Shown here piece by piece: positions 24,100-31,806 of a stretch of DNA of 36,201 bases (position 1 is the stretch's first letter; every line of letters begins with the position of its first letter). The stretch comes from Candidatus Azambacteria bacterium (GTDB lineage: Bacteria; Patescibacteriota; Minisyncoccia; UBA10092): NCBI GenBank assembly GCA_030646675.1, contig JAUSKX010000029.1, forward strand, positions 1 through 36,201. The letters run 5' to 3'. The notes under the pieces were generated by a model. The model was not told the origin of the DNA. It was given only the letters and a program-made list of their open reading frames with translations, and did not search any database. Made by a program: the position numbers and the translations under genes.

Positions 24100-24116
24100 T
24101 ATCGTCTGCGACGATA
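24100..24116 (-). promoter_or_regulatory. Leader hairpin of the 228-residue gene
   Basis: TATCGTC and GACGATA (7 bp) around TGC, between the promoter and the Shine-Dalgarno sequence. Such a stem at the mRNA 5' end often stabilises the transcript. Confidence 0.5.
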
Positions 24117-24121
24117 TACAG

Positions 24122-24150
24122 AAAATACCATTAAAAGATTAGGCTGTCAA
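24122..24150 (-). promoter_or_regulatory. Promoter of the 228-residue gene
   Basis: Perfect TTGACA (24145-24150), a 17-base spacer and TATTTT (24122-24127) on the minus strand, 50-odd bases before the ATG at 24069. A strong Shine-Dalgarno sequence follows in the leader. Confidence 0.7.
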
Positions 24151-24161
24151 CACAACCGGAT

Positions 24162-24380
24162 TTATTTTATCTCAACGATTTTTTGGCGGGAGGTGTGGCC
24201 GATAATAATATTTACGGACGAAAGCGGAACGCCAAAACGATTAGCCAGCGCTTTGATAACCGCCACGTTCGCTTTTCCTTTACTCGGCGGTTCTTTTACG
24301 CAAATTTCAAAATTGGTTTCGCTTAGTTTTTTTATGCTCTCTTCCTTGGAATTCGGTTTTACTTTAACAAAAATTTTCAT
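24162..24380 (-). CDS. DUF167 family protein (YggU-like)
   Basis: A 72-residue protein of the DUF167/YggU family. MKIFVKVKPNSKEESI, the hallmark EPPSKGKANVAVIKALANRFGV, and IIIGHTSRQKIVEI make up the whole conserved fold (beta-alpha-beta-alpha). Function is not established in the family. The ATG follows the class IV aminotransferase stop by 2 bases, and it is the last gene of the FKBP to DUF167 series. No terminator is visible after it. Confidence 0.9.
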   Translation of the reverse strand: MKIFVKVKPNSKEESIKKLSETNFEICVKEPPSKGKANVAVIKALANRFGVPLSSVNIIIGHTSRQKIVEIK

Positions 24381-24382
24381 AT

Positions 24383-25215
24383 TTAGTATTTATTACTAAA
24401 ATCATTAAGAGCATTAATCAATACTTTGGTCATTTCGCCGACTTGGCCATTACCAATTTTTTTGTTATCTACTTCAACAACCGGAACGATGCCCTTATTG
24501 GTTGCCGTCAGAAATATCTCCGAAGCCGCAAAAAAATCTTTTTCTGGAATTTCTCGCTCTTCTATATCTATCCCTTCTGTTTTGCCAATTTAATAATAAA
24601 ATTTCTGGTTATACCTGAAAGTATGTTTTCTTTCGGAGTAATAATTTTATTATTTTTTACAATAAATAAATTACTGGTTGATGCTTCCAGAAAGTTTCCG
24701 TTTTGGAAGTAAACAATTTCAATCGCTTTATTTTTCTCTTTTATTTTCTGATGTTTTATAGCCGCCACATAATTGGTGGTTTTTGTTAAAGGAAATTGCC
24801 GGTTGTATTTTAGTGTCACTACTTTTGCTCCTTTTGAATAAATTTCCTTAGGAAGATCGATAAATTTTTCAATCAGAATTAAAAATGTTTCGTTTCCGCC
24901 AATATGACTAAAACCATTATCGCTCGGGCCGCCGGTCAAAATAGTTCTAATAACTGATTTTGAAAATTCATTAAGTTTGATGATTTTTTGCAGAATATTT
25001 TTGTACTCATTTTTGGCGATTGGAATTTTTAGATTTAATTCTTTGGCCGAGTTTTGAAGTCTTTCCCAATGCAAATCTAAAAGAAAAGGCTTTTTATTTT
25101 CAGTGCACATAACATCAAAAACACCATAGCCGCGAAGCAAGCCGATATCATACGGGTTAATGCCTACCTTATCCAGAGTGACAATTTTGCCATTAAAATA
25201 ACAATATTTTTTCAT
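24383..25215 (-). pseudogene. Class IV aminotransferase interrupted by a 1-base frameshift
   Basis: The first frame (25215 to 24568) gives 215 residues of a fold-type IV PLP enzyme: GYGVFDVMCTENKKPFLLDLHWERL, the probable PLP lysine in NYVAAIKHQ, and EASTSNLFIVKNNKI. It stops at TAG (24568-24570), but the downstream sequence, shifted by one base, continues smoothly: GIDIEEREIPEKDFF, SEIFLTATNKGIVPVVEVDN, then QVGEMTKVLINALNDF to TAA at 24383-24385, restoring a length of about 277. The break is at a GGG run (ccc, 24572-24574): one added G restores the frame. Family members include branched-chain and D-amino acid aminotransferases. The gene overlaps obg by 4 bases. It may be a true recent mutation or a sequencing indel. 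Confidence 0.85.
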
Positions 25216-26186
25216 ATGATCACTGTTTTTTGCTTGATGATTTCACGCAGAATTTCTTCAACGCGCTTGATGCTGTTTTTATCGTTTATGGAAATGGCCA
25301 AGACTTTTTTACCTGTTGCTTCAAGCGCTTTTATTTTTTTCTCAATTTCTTTTTCCTCCAATAAATCCGATTTGCTCAAAAAAATGTATTCGGTTTTTTC
25401 CAAAAGTTCTTTGTTGTATGCCCCAAGTTCGTTTCTGATGATTTGATAGTCCCTGGCCGGGTTAACCGATTCCACGGAAATAAAATGGAAGAGAGTTTTT
25501 ACGCGTTCAATATGGCGCAAGAATTTTATGCCAAGACCTTTTCCGCCTGATGCTCCTTCAATAAGCCCCGGGATATCGGCCAAAATTAATTCATAATAAG
25601 TACCAAGATTCGGGTCAAGCGTGGTAAAAGGATAATTGGCCACTTTGCTTTTGGCGCTGGTTAATTCATTAAGCAAGCTTGATTTCCCGACATTCGGCAA
25701 GCCGATAAACCCCACATCGGCTATTAATTTTAATTCGAGCCGCAGTTGATGTTCCTCTCCCTGTGTGCCTTCTTCAAATTCTTTCGGAGACGTATTTGTT
25801 GACGAACGAAATTTGAAATTTCCTTTTCCGCCGATGCCGCTTTTGGCAATCAATGATTGCTGGCCGATTGCCATAATTTCCAAATTTTCTCCAGAAGATA
25901 AATTGTGCACTACCGTGCCAACCGGCACTTTTAAAATAAGATTCTTGCCATCGGCGCCGTCATTAAATTGTTTTTTTCCGTTTTCGCCGTTTTCCGCTTT
26001 TAATTTTTTCTGATAACGAAATTGGTTAAGCGCGCCCAAATCCGACACGCCTTCAAAATAGACACTTCCCCCATTGCCGCCATCGGCGCCGGCCGGCCCG
26101 AGGTTCATTTTGGTATTATTAAAAGCCACGGCTCCGCGGCCGCCATTTCCGGCTTTCACTTCAATTGTAACGTCGTCTATAAGCAT
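25212..26186 (-). CDS. obgE: GTPase ObgE/CgtA
   Basis: A 324-residue ribosome-assembly GTPase. The glycine-rich Obg domain is at residues 1-155 (GNGGRGAVAF, GPAGADGGNGGSV, GNFKFRSSTNTSP), followed by the G domain with GLPNVGKSSLL (P-loop), YPFTTLDPNLG (switch I), DIPGLIEGASGGKGLGIKFLRHIER (switch II, kept short here), and SKSD (G4). The C-terminal OCT domain found in some members is absent, as often in short forms. It overlaps the aminotransferase by 4 bases and follows the M23 peptidase by 7. Obg links GTP/ppGpp level to 50S subunit maturation. Confidence 0.95.
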   Translation of the reverse strand: MLIDDVTIEVKAGNGGRGAVAFNNTKMNLGPAGADGGNGGSVYFEGVSDLGALNQFRYQKKLKAENGENGKKQFNDGADGKNLILKVPVGTVVHNLSSGENLEIMAIGQQSLIAKSGIGGKGNFKFRSSTNTSPKEFEEGTQGEEHQLRLELKLIADVGFIGLPNVGKSSLLNELTSAKSKVANYPFTTLDPNLGTYYELILADIPGLIEGASGGKGLGIKFLRHIERVKTLFHFISVESVNPARDYQIIRNELGAYNKELLEKTEYIFLSKSDLLEEKEIEKKIKALEATGKKVLAISINDKNSIKRVEEILREIIKQKTVII

Positions 26187-26193
26187 TAAAAAT

Positions 26194-27096
26194 TTATTTT
26201 ATAAACTCATTTACCGTGTCCAAAAATTTTCTCGGGTTGACGCTGGCTCCGTTAATCTTAACAGTAAAATGAAGATGCGGGGCAAGAGAATAGCCGGTTG
26301 AACCGACAAGGCCGATAATTTCTCCTCTTTTTACTTTAGAATTTACAACGGTTTTAATTTCGGAAAGGTGAAGATATCCGGAAAATATTCCCAAACCGTG
26401 GTCAATTATCACGGTTTTCCCATAATCCGGGAGCTCTCCGATAAACTGCGCGACACCGTCGTTAATGCTGAAAACAGAATCGCCCAAATCCGCCTTTAAG
26501 TCAACTCCGAAGTGGCGCACGCTTCCGCCCGAAGATTGTCTCAAAGTTCCAAAATTCCCGACATCAGTCCATTTTTTGAGCGGATTTATAAAAGACTCGC
26601 TGAACCCGATTTTCGGAGTAAATATCTTGAATATCGAATCGAGAGTCGGTTTGTCGTTAGAAATAATATTATTGATAAGAGCCGCGGCGCCTATTCCTTG
26701 TTTAGTCATTTCTTTGGAAACAACAAGTTTTGTCTTTTTAACCGGACCAAGTAAAATAGTTAACTGGCTGGTTAATTCTTCTCCGGATGCAAGCTTAACA
26801 TAAAATGGTATTTTTTCCGGCTTTGATTTTGCGTCAATCCCGATAATCGCGAAATAACTTAACCCACGGCGAAAAAATGAAACCGGCTTTGAGCCAAGCC
26901 GGGCTTCTGCCGGAGCGCGCCAAACACCGTCAAGACGGACAACCAGCACATCCCCTTGTTCAATTTTTTCGCCGGAAAATACCAACTTTGGCCCTTCGAT
27001 AAATTTCCATGCAAAAAAAAGAGACGCCGCAATAATAATGCCAGCGACAAAGAACAAAATGGTTAAAAATTTTTTACGTTTGATTTTGAACTTCAT
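26194..27096 (-). CDS. Membrane-anchored M23 peptidase (LytM-type)
   Basis: A 300-residue protein with one N-terminal transmembrane helix (residues about 10-30), an all-beta domain (35-120), and a C-terminal M23 (LytM) domain. Zinc ligands are visible: His195 and Asp199 in RHFGVDL, and His274-Leu-His276 in APHLHFTV, with the intervening GYLHL (His243). It cuts peptidoglycan cross-bridges or activates such enzymes outside the cell. The ATG is embedded 23 bases inside the end of the CHASE2-cyclase gene. All catalytic residues are intact, so it is likely an active endopeptidase or an amidase activator. Confidence 0.9.
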   Translation of the reverse strand: MKFKIKRKKFLTILFFVAGIIIAASLFFAWKFIEGPKLVFSGEKIEQGDVLVVRLDGVWRAPAEARLGSKPVSFFRRGLSYFAIIGIDAKSKPEKIPFYVKLASGEELTSQLTILLGPVKKTKLVVSKEMTKQGIGAAALINNIISNDKPTLDSIFKIFTPKIGFSESFINPLKKWTDVGNFGTLRQSSGGSVRHFGVDLKADLGDSVFSINDGVAQFIGELPDYGKTVIIDHGLGIFSGYLHLSEIKTVVNSKVKRGEIIGLVGSTGYSLAPHLHFTVKINGASVNPRKFLDTVNEFIK

Positions 27097-28813
27097 AAAT
27101 ATTAACCTCCTCTTTTCTTCCTTTAACGCTAACTTTACCCAAAAATTTAAAATTGTAATTTTCTTTGGCTTTATTTTTAACGCTTTCGCCGACTATTAAT
27201 TGCGTCCTGTACTCTTTATTAAGGCTCTCCAACCGCGACGCGACATTAACGGTATCGCCCATGGCAGTGTAATCAAATCTTAATTCCGAGCCGACATTGC
27301 CAACAACGGCCGGACCGCTATAAAGACCGATGCCTATATTTATTTCCGACTTGCCCAAAGAGATTAATTCACGATTCAAATCTTTCAATTTTTCTATCAT
27401 GCCTAAAGACGCTTTTATCGCGTTATCGGCTTGATTTTCATCTTTAAGCGGAGCTCCCCAAAAAGCCATAATGGCATCGCCGATATATTTATCGAGCACT
27501 CCTTTATTTTTTAATATTTCGCCGGTCATTAACGTAAAATATTTGTTAAGAATAGCGACCAGTTCCGTGGGGGTTGTTTTTTCGGAAAGCGAAGTAAATC
27601 CCCGGATATCGGAAAAAAGTACCGTGATTTCTTTTTCTTCTCCCCCTAAAGTTACTTTGTCACTGCTAAGAATATTTTCTAAAACTTCCTTAGAAACGTA
27701 TTTTGAAAAAATATTTCTTATTTGGCGTTTTTCTTTTTCAATAAAAAAATATCTGCAGGAAAATAGAAGAGCTGTTGAAAAAATCCAGGAAAAATTAATG
27801 TGAATTATATTAGCCGTAATACCTTTATCGAAAAGCAAAATGACAGCGATTAAATGGCCAAAACCCACAAAGAGACTCAACATTACCGATACTAATGAGC
27901 GCTTTGTAATTATAAAAAATAAAGCCGGAATAAGCGCCGCCATAAAAATCCATAGGAAAAAAACCCAGCGGTTAAGGGAAGAATAACGATAGCCTGAAAC
28001 AAGCATGTTGGCTATATTTGCCTGTATTTCCACGCCTGGCATTTCCGTGCCTTGCGAAAAAGGGGTGGGTTTTTCATCGTGAAGGTCCGGCGCCGTCGCT
28101 CCGATAAGAACAATTTTGTTTTCCAGGAACTTCGCGGCGTCGCCTTCCAAAACCCGCCAAAAAGGAATTCTTTGCACTGAACCGGACTGAACCGAAAAAA
28201 CAATCCGCGGGAATGCCTCCGATAATTCCCCGCCGGAAATGGTTATACCTGATTTTTTAACAATTTCGTAAGAAAAAGATTTGTAAGGAGATATTTCAAA
28301 AGGAAATTTCCTTACAATTCCGTCTTTATCAATCATTAAATTAACATGGCCCAAAAAAACATTTTTTGAATACCTAAAATTATCTATCGGAAGTAAAAAT
28401 CCACCGGAAGCTAAAGGCCTATTTTCTGAAATAACTAAATTTTTTGCTTCAATCGCCAAAACAACCGGATAAGAAACTTTAGCTAAAGCCTTTGCCAAAA
28501 CAAAGTCATCTTCGGCGCCGATTCTTGACGGTTCCGAAAAAACAACATCAAGGCCAACCGCGGCAGGCGAATTTTCTTGCATTTTTAAAAGCGCTTTGGC
28601 GAAAATTTCCCTGGGCCATGGCCACTGGCCTAAGCGGGTTATGGACTCGTTATCTATCGCCACTATAACCAAACTCTTATCTATCGGTTTAGGTGAAACT
28701 AAAGAATCTTCCAAAAAATATTCCCACCCGGTAAAGAGCCCAAAATTAAAAGACGCGCTGACAATTAAACCAGCCAATAATGCGACGCTGATGTTAGCCT
28801 GCGGTATTTTCAT
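27074..28813 (-). CDS. CHASE2-domain adenylate/guanylate cyclase
   Basis: A 579-residue receptor cyclase. One N-terminal helix (about 8-26), an extracytoplasmic CHASE2 sensor (about 35-280; DKSLVIVAIDNESITRLGQWPWPRE is a typical start), three clustered transmembrane helices (about 285-355), a linker, and a class III nucleotide cyclase domain from about 390. Metal-binding Asp residues are in LFSDIRGF and YIGDAIMAFW; NVGSELRFDYTAMGDTVNVASRLE carries the transition-state residues. The substrate is probably ATP, judged from the KEITVLFSDIRG-type group. It is flanked by the FecR gene (20-base overlap) and the M23 gene (23-base overlap). CHASE2-cyclase/FecR neighbours recur in other bacteria and suggest that FecR supplies the signal. 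Confidence 0.92.
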   Translation of the reverse strand: MKIPQANISVALLAGLIVSASFNFGLFTGWEYFLEDSLVSPKPIDKSLVIVAIDNESITRLGQWPWPREIFAKALLKMQENSPAAVGLDVVFSEPSRIGAEDDFVLAKALAKVSYPVVLAIEAKNLVISENRPLASGGFLLPIDNFRYSKNVFLGHVNLMIDKDGIVRKFPFEISPYKSFSYEIVKKSGITISGGELSEAFPRIVFSVQSGSVQRIPFWRVLEGDAAKFLENKIVLIGATAPDLHDEKPTPFSQGTEMPGVEIQANIANMLVSGYRYSSLNRWVFFLWIFMAALIPALFFIITKRSLVSVMLSLFVGFGHLIAVILLFDKGITANIIHINFSWIFSTALLFSCRYFFIEKEKRQIRNIFSKYVSKEVLENILSSDKVTLGGEEKEITVLFSDIRGFTSLSEKTTPTELVAILNKYFTLMTGEILKNKGVLDKYIGDAIMAFWGAPLKDENQADNAIKASLGMIEKLKDLNRELISLGKSEINIGIGLYSGPAVVGNVGSELRFDYTAMGDTVNVASRLESLNKEYRTQLIVGESVKNKAKENYNFKFLGKVSVKGRKEEVNIYEVQNQT

Positions 28814-30086
28814 CGGGAATAACTTTGGCTTTGACTTTAAAAATTGCTGATTTACCTAAAAGCACTTCGTTAGTTTTGGTATCTTTCCAAATAGCGGCAA
28901 CAGTTCCGGGGACTTCTCCGTATTCCGCGACATCGGGAGCAAGTTTCGCCGTAAAAACCCCCTGATTATTAATATCACCGATAAATCCCACGACTTTCCA
29001 TTCCACTTCCGTTGTGACATCGCGTTTTATTCCATTACTAATCATCATAGCTTTAAAATTTACCACCTCTTCCTCGGTAATTTCCCCAAGAGCGCGGTCC
29101 GGAACAATGGCGATAGAATTCACTCCCGAAGTGATTGGAGTGATTGCCTGTTTCTGGATTGGCTGTGGGGCGGGAAGTTTTGTGTCTATCTGTTTTTCGA
29201 CTTGTGTTTCTATTATATTTTTCTTTGGTTCCAAAATATTTATCCGCTCTTTAATTTTTTCTTTTATGGTTTCTCTGATTTCCTGTCTAAGTTCTTTCTT
29301 TATTTCTGGCATCTCTAGGCGGTTTTCTTTTAGTTGTTCAATTTTTTGGTTTATTTTTTCGTCCGCGGCCTTTGCTTTAACAATCCAATCTTCCTTTTTC
29401 ACTTCAACAGTAATAGCTATGGCCATTAATAATTTTTTTCCGGCTTTTATTTTTTCAACATCTTCTTTGGCAATACTTACCTGCTTATCCGGTTCAATCG
29501 TAACCATGGCATCTTTAATAGCCCTTTTCGTTTCCGGGTCCAAAACGGCAACTTCAACTTTGTTTTCCGAACCGATAACGCTGGACTGGCCGCTTACATA
29601 CTCCATTCCGAAAGCCGTTCCCCTAACCGTGGCAACCGCGTTGGAAGTTTCAACTTCCCACGAAGAATCCAGCGTGGCCAAAGAAAGAATTTTCGACCAA
29701 ACTTTTCCCAAAAGAAGGCTTATTTTTACGTTTAATTTTCCACTAGAGATGTCAAAATAACTGTTTTCAAGTACAAACTTTGTGTTTTCCGAAACGCGCA
29801 ATATTGAACCATCCGGAAAATAAAGATTGATAAAACCCTCTTTGGAAGTTTCTATCATGGCGCCGGCGGAAAGTTCATCGCCTGTTTGCAATTCTCTGAT
29901 TTGATTGCCGTTTTTAGCATCCAATTCAAAGGCCTTCGGAGTTAAGACCTCTACCCATACTTTCAGGGAATCAGCGGCAGGTAAAACAGTTAATTTTTCT
30001 TCATTGCGAGAAAATTTACCGGCAAGCGCAAAGCCAACAACGGCTAATATTATTAAAATTACGATGGCAATAATTATTTTTTTCAT
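28794..30086 (-). CDS. FecR-domain membrane-anchored protein
   Basis: 430 residues from the ATG at 30086 (MKKIIIAIVILIILAV, transmembrane helix 2-20); an upstream in-frame ATG at 30119 overlaps the FKBP gene. A FecR domain follows (GDELSAGAMIETSKEGFINLYFPDGSILRVSENT and EVETSNAVATVRGTAFGMEY). A long charged coiled coil (about 240-300: EKINQKIEQLKENRLEMPEIKKEL) leads to a Pro-rich linker and a C-terminal Ig-like beta domain. FecR domains act as periplasmic sensors or scaffolds. It overlaps the cyclase by 20 bases, consistent with a sensor-cyclase pair. No sigma factor of the FecI type is nearby, so the usual FecIR scheme does not apply. Confidence 0.88.
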   Translation of the reverse strand: MKKIIIAIVILIILAVVGFALAGKFSRNEEKLTVLPAADSLKVWVEVLTPKAFELDAKNGNQIRELQTGDELSAGAMIETSKEGFINLYFPDGSILRVSENTKFVLENSYFDISSGKLNVKISLLLGKVWSKILSLATLDSSWEVETSNAVATVRGTAFGMEYVSGQSSVIGSENKVEVAVLDPETKRAIKDAMVTIEPDKQVSIAKEDVEKIKAGKKLLMAIAITVEVKKEDWIVKAKAADEKINQKIEQLKENRLEMPEIKKELRQEIRETIKEKIKERINILEPKKNIIETQVEKQIDTKLPAPQPIQKQAITPITSGVNSIAIVPDRALGEITEEEVVNFKAMMISNGIKRDVTTEVEWKVVGFIGDINNQGVFTAKLAPDVAEYGEVPGTVAAIWKDTKTNEVLLGKSAIFKVKAKVIPDENTAG

Positions 30087-30090
30087 AAAC

Positions 30091-30567
30091 TTATTTAATC
30101 CCCAAAAGCTGGACTTCAAAAATCAGCGTCGCGTTTGGCGGAATTGCATTACCCGCGCCACCGGAACCATAGGCCAATTCCGAAGGGATAGTCAATTTTC
30201 TCGCTTCTCCAATTTTCATTCCCTCAACTCCGATATCCCAGCCCGGAATAACTTTGCCCGCCCCCAAGGGAAATTCAAACGGAGTCCCTCTGTCAACGCT
30301 GGAATCAAATTTCGTTCCATTTTCCAACATACCTATATAATGCACGGAAACCGTGTCGCCTTTTTTGGCAACTGCTCCCGCCCCTTCTTTTAAGATTTCT
30401 ATTTCCACGCCCTGTTTATTCATTTTTTGATTGTTTAATTTTAAGTCTATTATTTCATCCTGTTTTACTGTGCCGGTATCATTTTTATTTTTATCATAAA
30501 AAATAAAAAAACCGGAAACTATTAAAACTGTCGCTGTTGCAAAAGCTATAATTTGAGTTTTATTCAT
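30091..30567 (-). CDS. FKBP-type peptidyl-prolyl isomerase, membrane-anchored
   Basis: 158 residues from the ATG at 30567. A transmembrane anchor (about 5-23) is followed by a short linker and a complete FKBP domain (about 55-158): GDTVSVHYIGMLENGTKFDSS, FEFPLGAGKVIPGWDIGVEGM, and GSGGAGNAIPPNATLIFEVQLLGI. It catalyses cis-trans proline isomerisation, probably of exported proteins. A longer frame from 30645 runs through the terminator hairpin and is rejected. The start lies 4 bases after a TATAAT box, suggesting a leaderless mRNA. The stop is 4 bases before the FecR start, so it opens the long operon to DUF167. Confidence 0.92.
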   Translation of the reverse strand: MNKTQIIAFATATVLIVSGFFIFYDKNKNDTGTVKQDEIIDLKLNNQKMNKQGVEIEILKEGAGAVAKKGDTVSVHYIGMLENGTKFDSSVDRGTPFEFPLGAGKVIPGWDIGVEGMKIGEARKLTIPSELAYGSGGAGNAIPPNATLIFEVQLLGIK

Positions 30568-30571
30568 ATTG

Positions 30572-30599
30572 ATTATAATAACAAAAACCGCTTGGTAAA
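30572..30599 (-). promoter_or_regulatory. Candidate promoter of the FKBP operon, embedded in a terminator
   Basis: TATAAT (30572-30577) with a weak -35, TTTACC (30594-30599), 16 bases upstream on the minus strand. The -35 lies in the loop of the terminator of the preceding gene and CAAT alone separates the -10 from ATG, so the transcript would begin at or next to the start codon. Confidence 0.5.
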
Positions 30600-30608
30600 C
30601 CAAGCGGT
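30587..30608 (-). terminator. Rho-independent terminator after the M15 peptidase gene
   Basis: ACCGCTTGG and CCAAGCGGT make a perfect 9-bp stem with a 4-base loop; TTTTTGTTATT follows on the minus strand. Confidence 0.93.
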
Positions 30609-30620
30609 GAAAATAATTTT

Positions 30621-31256
30621 CTAACCTTTGAGCCGCCAGTGCCACGGCTCGAACATAATCCCATCCCTATTCCCTTCCGGATAAGATAAATAAAAACCAT
30701 ACTTGCTGGCATTTTGCGTCAGCCATTTGTACTCGATTGTCTTTTCAAAATTCGCCGGTCCAATATTCGACGAATCACCGCCCATGGCGCAGAAATCAAT
30801 CGCCTGATTTTTAGCGTCCCCGTGTTCGCTATAACCGGGAAAAGCAACTCCTTTTACCGTTCTTAAAAGGTCAAACTTGTTATCTTTCAAGTATCGCAAG
30901 AAAACAATTGATTGGTAAGCGGGCGACCTATAACCGGAAAAAATTGCTAATCTTTTTCCGATATCGTCTTCCAAAATTCTGTTCATTTCCCAAAATACCA
31001 AAAAGACCTGCTTAGGCAAGAAATGCCCGTTGATTCTTATCAGATTTTTGGGAATCGCCCCCACGCCTATAAACTTCCCATTGAATCCAAAATCTCTGGG
31101 ATTCAGTTTTATAAAGCTTTGGACGAGGCGGTTTTCGAATTCGTTTAAAAGCCTATATAATTCCGAAAAAGAAATAATTTTCAAATTTCTTTCCTCGCGC
31201 AGTTTTTCCAAAATGGCGCCAATTATCTTTTCATCTAAAAATGCCAATTTTTCCAT
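30621..31256 (-). CDS. M15-family D-Ala-D-Ala carboxypeptidase-like protein (VanY type)
   Basis: 211 residues from the ATG at 31256. An in-frame TTG 15 bases upstream lies inside the Shine-Dalgarno sequence GGAGGTGAT and is rejected; GGAGG sits 8 bases before the ATG. The C-terminal half is a VanY-like peptidase: AIFSGYRSPAYQ, SEHGDAKNQAIDF (zinc His and Asp), and EPWHWRL (third ligand). No signal peptide or transmembrane helix is visible, which is unusual for a cell-wall enzyme. A lead-in of about 75 residues of unknown role precedes it. It has its own promoter (TTGACA, 31300-31305) and a strong terminator. Confidence 0.85.
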   Translation of the reverse strand: MEKLAFLDEKIIGAILEKLREERNLKIISFSELYRLLNEFENRLVQSFIKLNPRDFGFNGKFIGVGAIPKNLIRINGHFLPKQVFLVFWEMNRILEDDIGKRLAIFSGYRSPAYQSIVFLRYLKDNKFDLLRTVKGVAFPGYSEHGDAKNQAIDFCAMGGDSSNIGPANFEKTIEYKWLTQNASKYGFYLSYPEGNRDGIMFEPWHWRLKG

Positions 31257-31275
31257 TTCCATCACCTCCAAAAAA

Positions 31276-31305
31276 TAGATATCACGAATCCCCCCACGGT
31301 GTCAA
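31276..31305 (-). promoter_or_regulatory. Promoter of the M15 peptidase gene, sharing a G-tract with nusB
   Basis: Perfect TTGACA (31300-31305), an 18-base spacer with GGGGGG, and TATCTA (31276-31281) preceded by TGA. The 17 bases at 31279-31295 equal 8420-8436 at the nusB promoter except one position. Confidence 0.6.
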
Positions 31306-31319
31306 TTATTTGGCTTTAA

Positions 31320-31718
31320 TTACTCCGTAGTAACACCGTCGAATTCCGGGCTGTCGGCTTCGGCTTCTTCTTTGGTGGTTCGGACAACGCCGCCTTTGTG
31401 GTGCGCCGGGGAATAAATGGTATATAGTTTCAAATCTTCCGCGCCGGACACGTTGATAATATTATGCCGGGCGCCGGCCGGCACGACAATAACCGAGCCA
31501 TTTTCAAGATTGTATTCATTGCCGTCAATTACGCATTTCCCCTGTCCTTTTTCAAAACGAAAAAATTGGTCATTGTCCGTGTGGACTTCCATCCCAATTT
31601 CTTCATTGGGTTTCAAACTCATCAATACCAACTGGCTGTGCCTTCCGGTATATAACACCTTGCGGAAATCAGTATTTTCTAAAGTCTCTTTTTCAATATT
31701 CGCGTTAAATCCTTTCAT
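31320..31718 (-). CDS. Single-domain cupin
   Basis: A 132-residue cupin. The first motif, IGMEVHTDNDQFFRFEKGQG, has one His and a Gln where two His are typical, and the second, VVPAGARHNIIN, has the expected His. Metal binding by Glu/His/Asp is possible. The C-terminal tail (THHKGG, then an acidic stretch EEAEADSPEFDG) is also shared by a common bacterial group of cupins of unknown substrate. Candidate roles include sugar or small-molecule binding; I cannot choose. It stands alone between the M15 gene and a T-rich gap holding the SPFH terminator. Confidence 0.87.
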   Translation of the reverse strand: MKGFNANIEKETLENTDFRKVLYTGRHSQLVLMSLKPNEEIGMEVHTDNDQFFRFEKGQGKCVIDGNEYNLENGSVIVVPAGARHNIINVSGAEDLKLYTIYSPAHHKGGVVRTTKEEAEADSPEFDGVTTE

Positions 31719-31779
31719 AAAATTTTTAATTTTTTATTAAATAATACTGTTTATATTAACAGAATTTTTAAAAATTAAA

Positions 31780-31801
31780 AACCCCCGCCTTGGCGGGGGT
31801 T
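31780..31801 (-). terminator. Rho-independent terminator after the SPFH gene
   Basis: AACCCCCGC and GCGGGGGTT-type arms around CTTG or TT give a GC-rich stem of 8 or more bp; TTTTTAATTTTTAAAAATTC follows on the minus strand. Confidence 0.95.
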
Positions 31802-31806
31802 ATGTA

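Noticed and set aside
24565-24580. Programmed -1 frameshift in the aminotransferase gene
   Set aside because: The 0-frame codons before the break are CAG AAG GGA; there is no X-XXY-YYZ heptamer and no clear stimulatory hairpin. A point indel explains it better.
29014-29760. 248-residue plus-strand frame
   Set aside because: It is antisense to the FecR gene; the composition mirrors its coiled coil and no motif is present.
30568-30645. N-terminal extension of the FKBP protein
   Set aside because: It includes the terminator of the M15 peptidase gene; the ATG at 30567 gives a normal membrane anchor.
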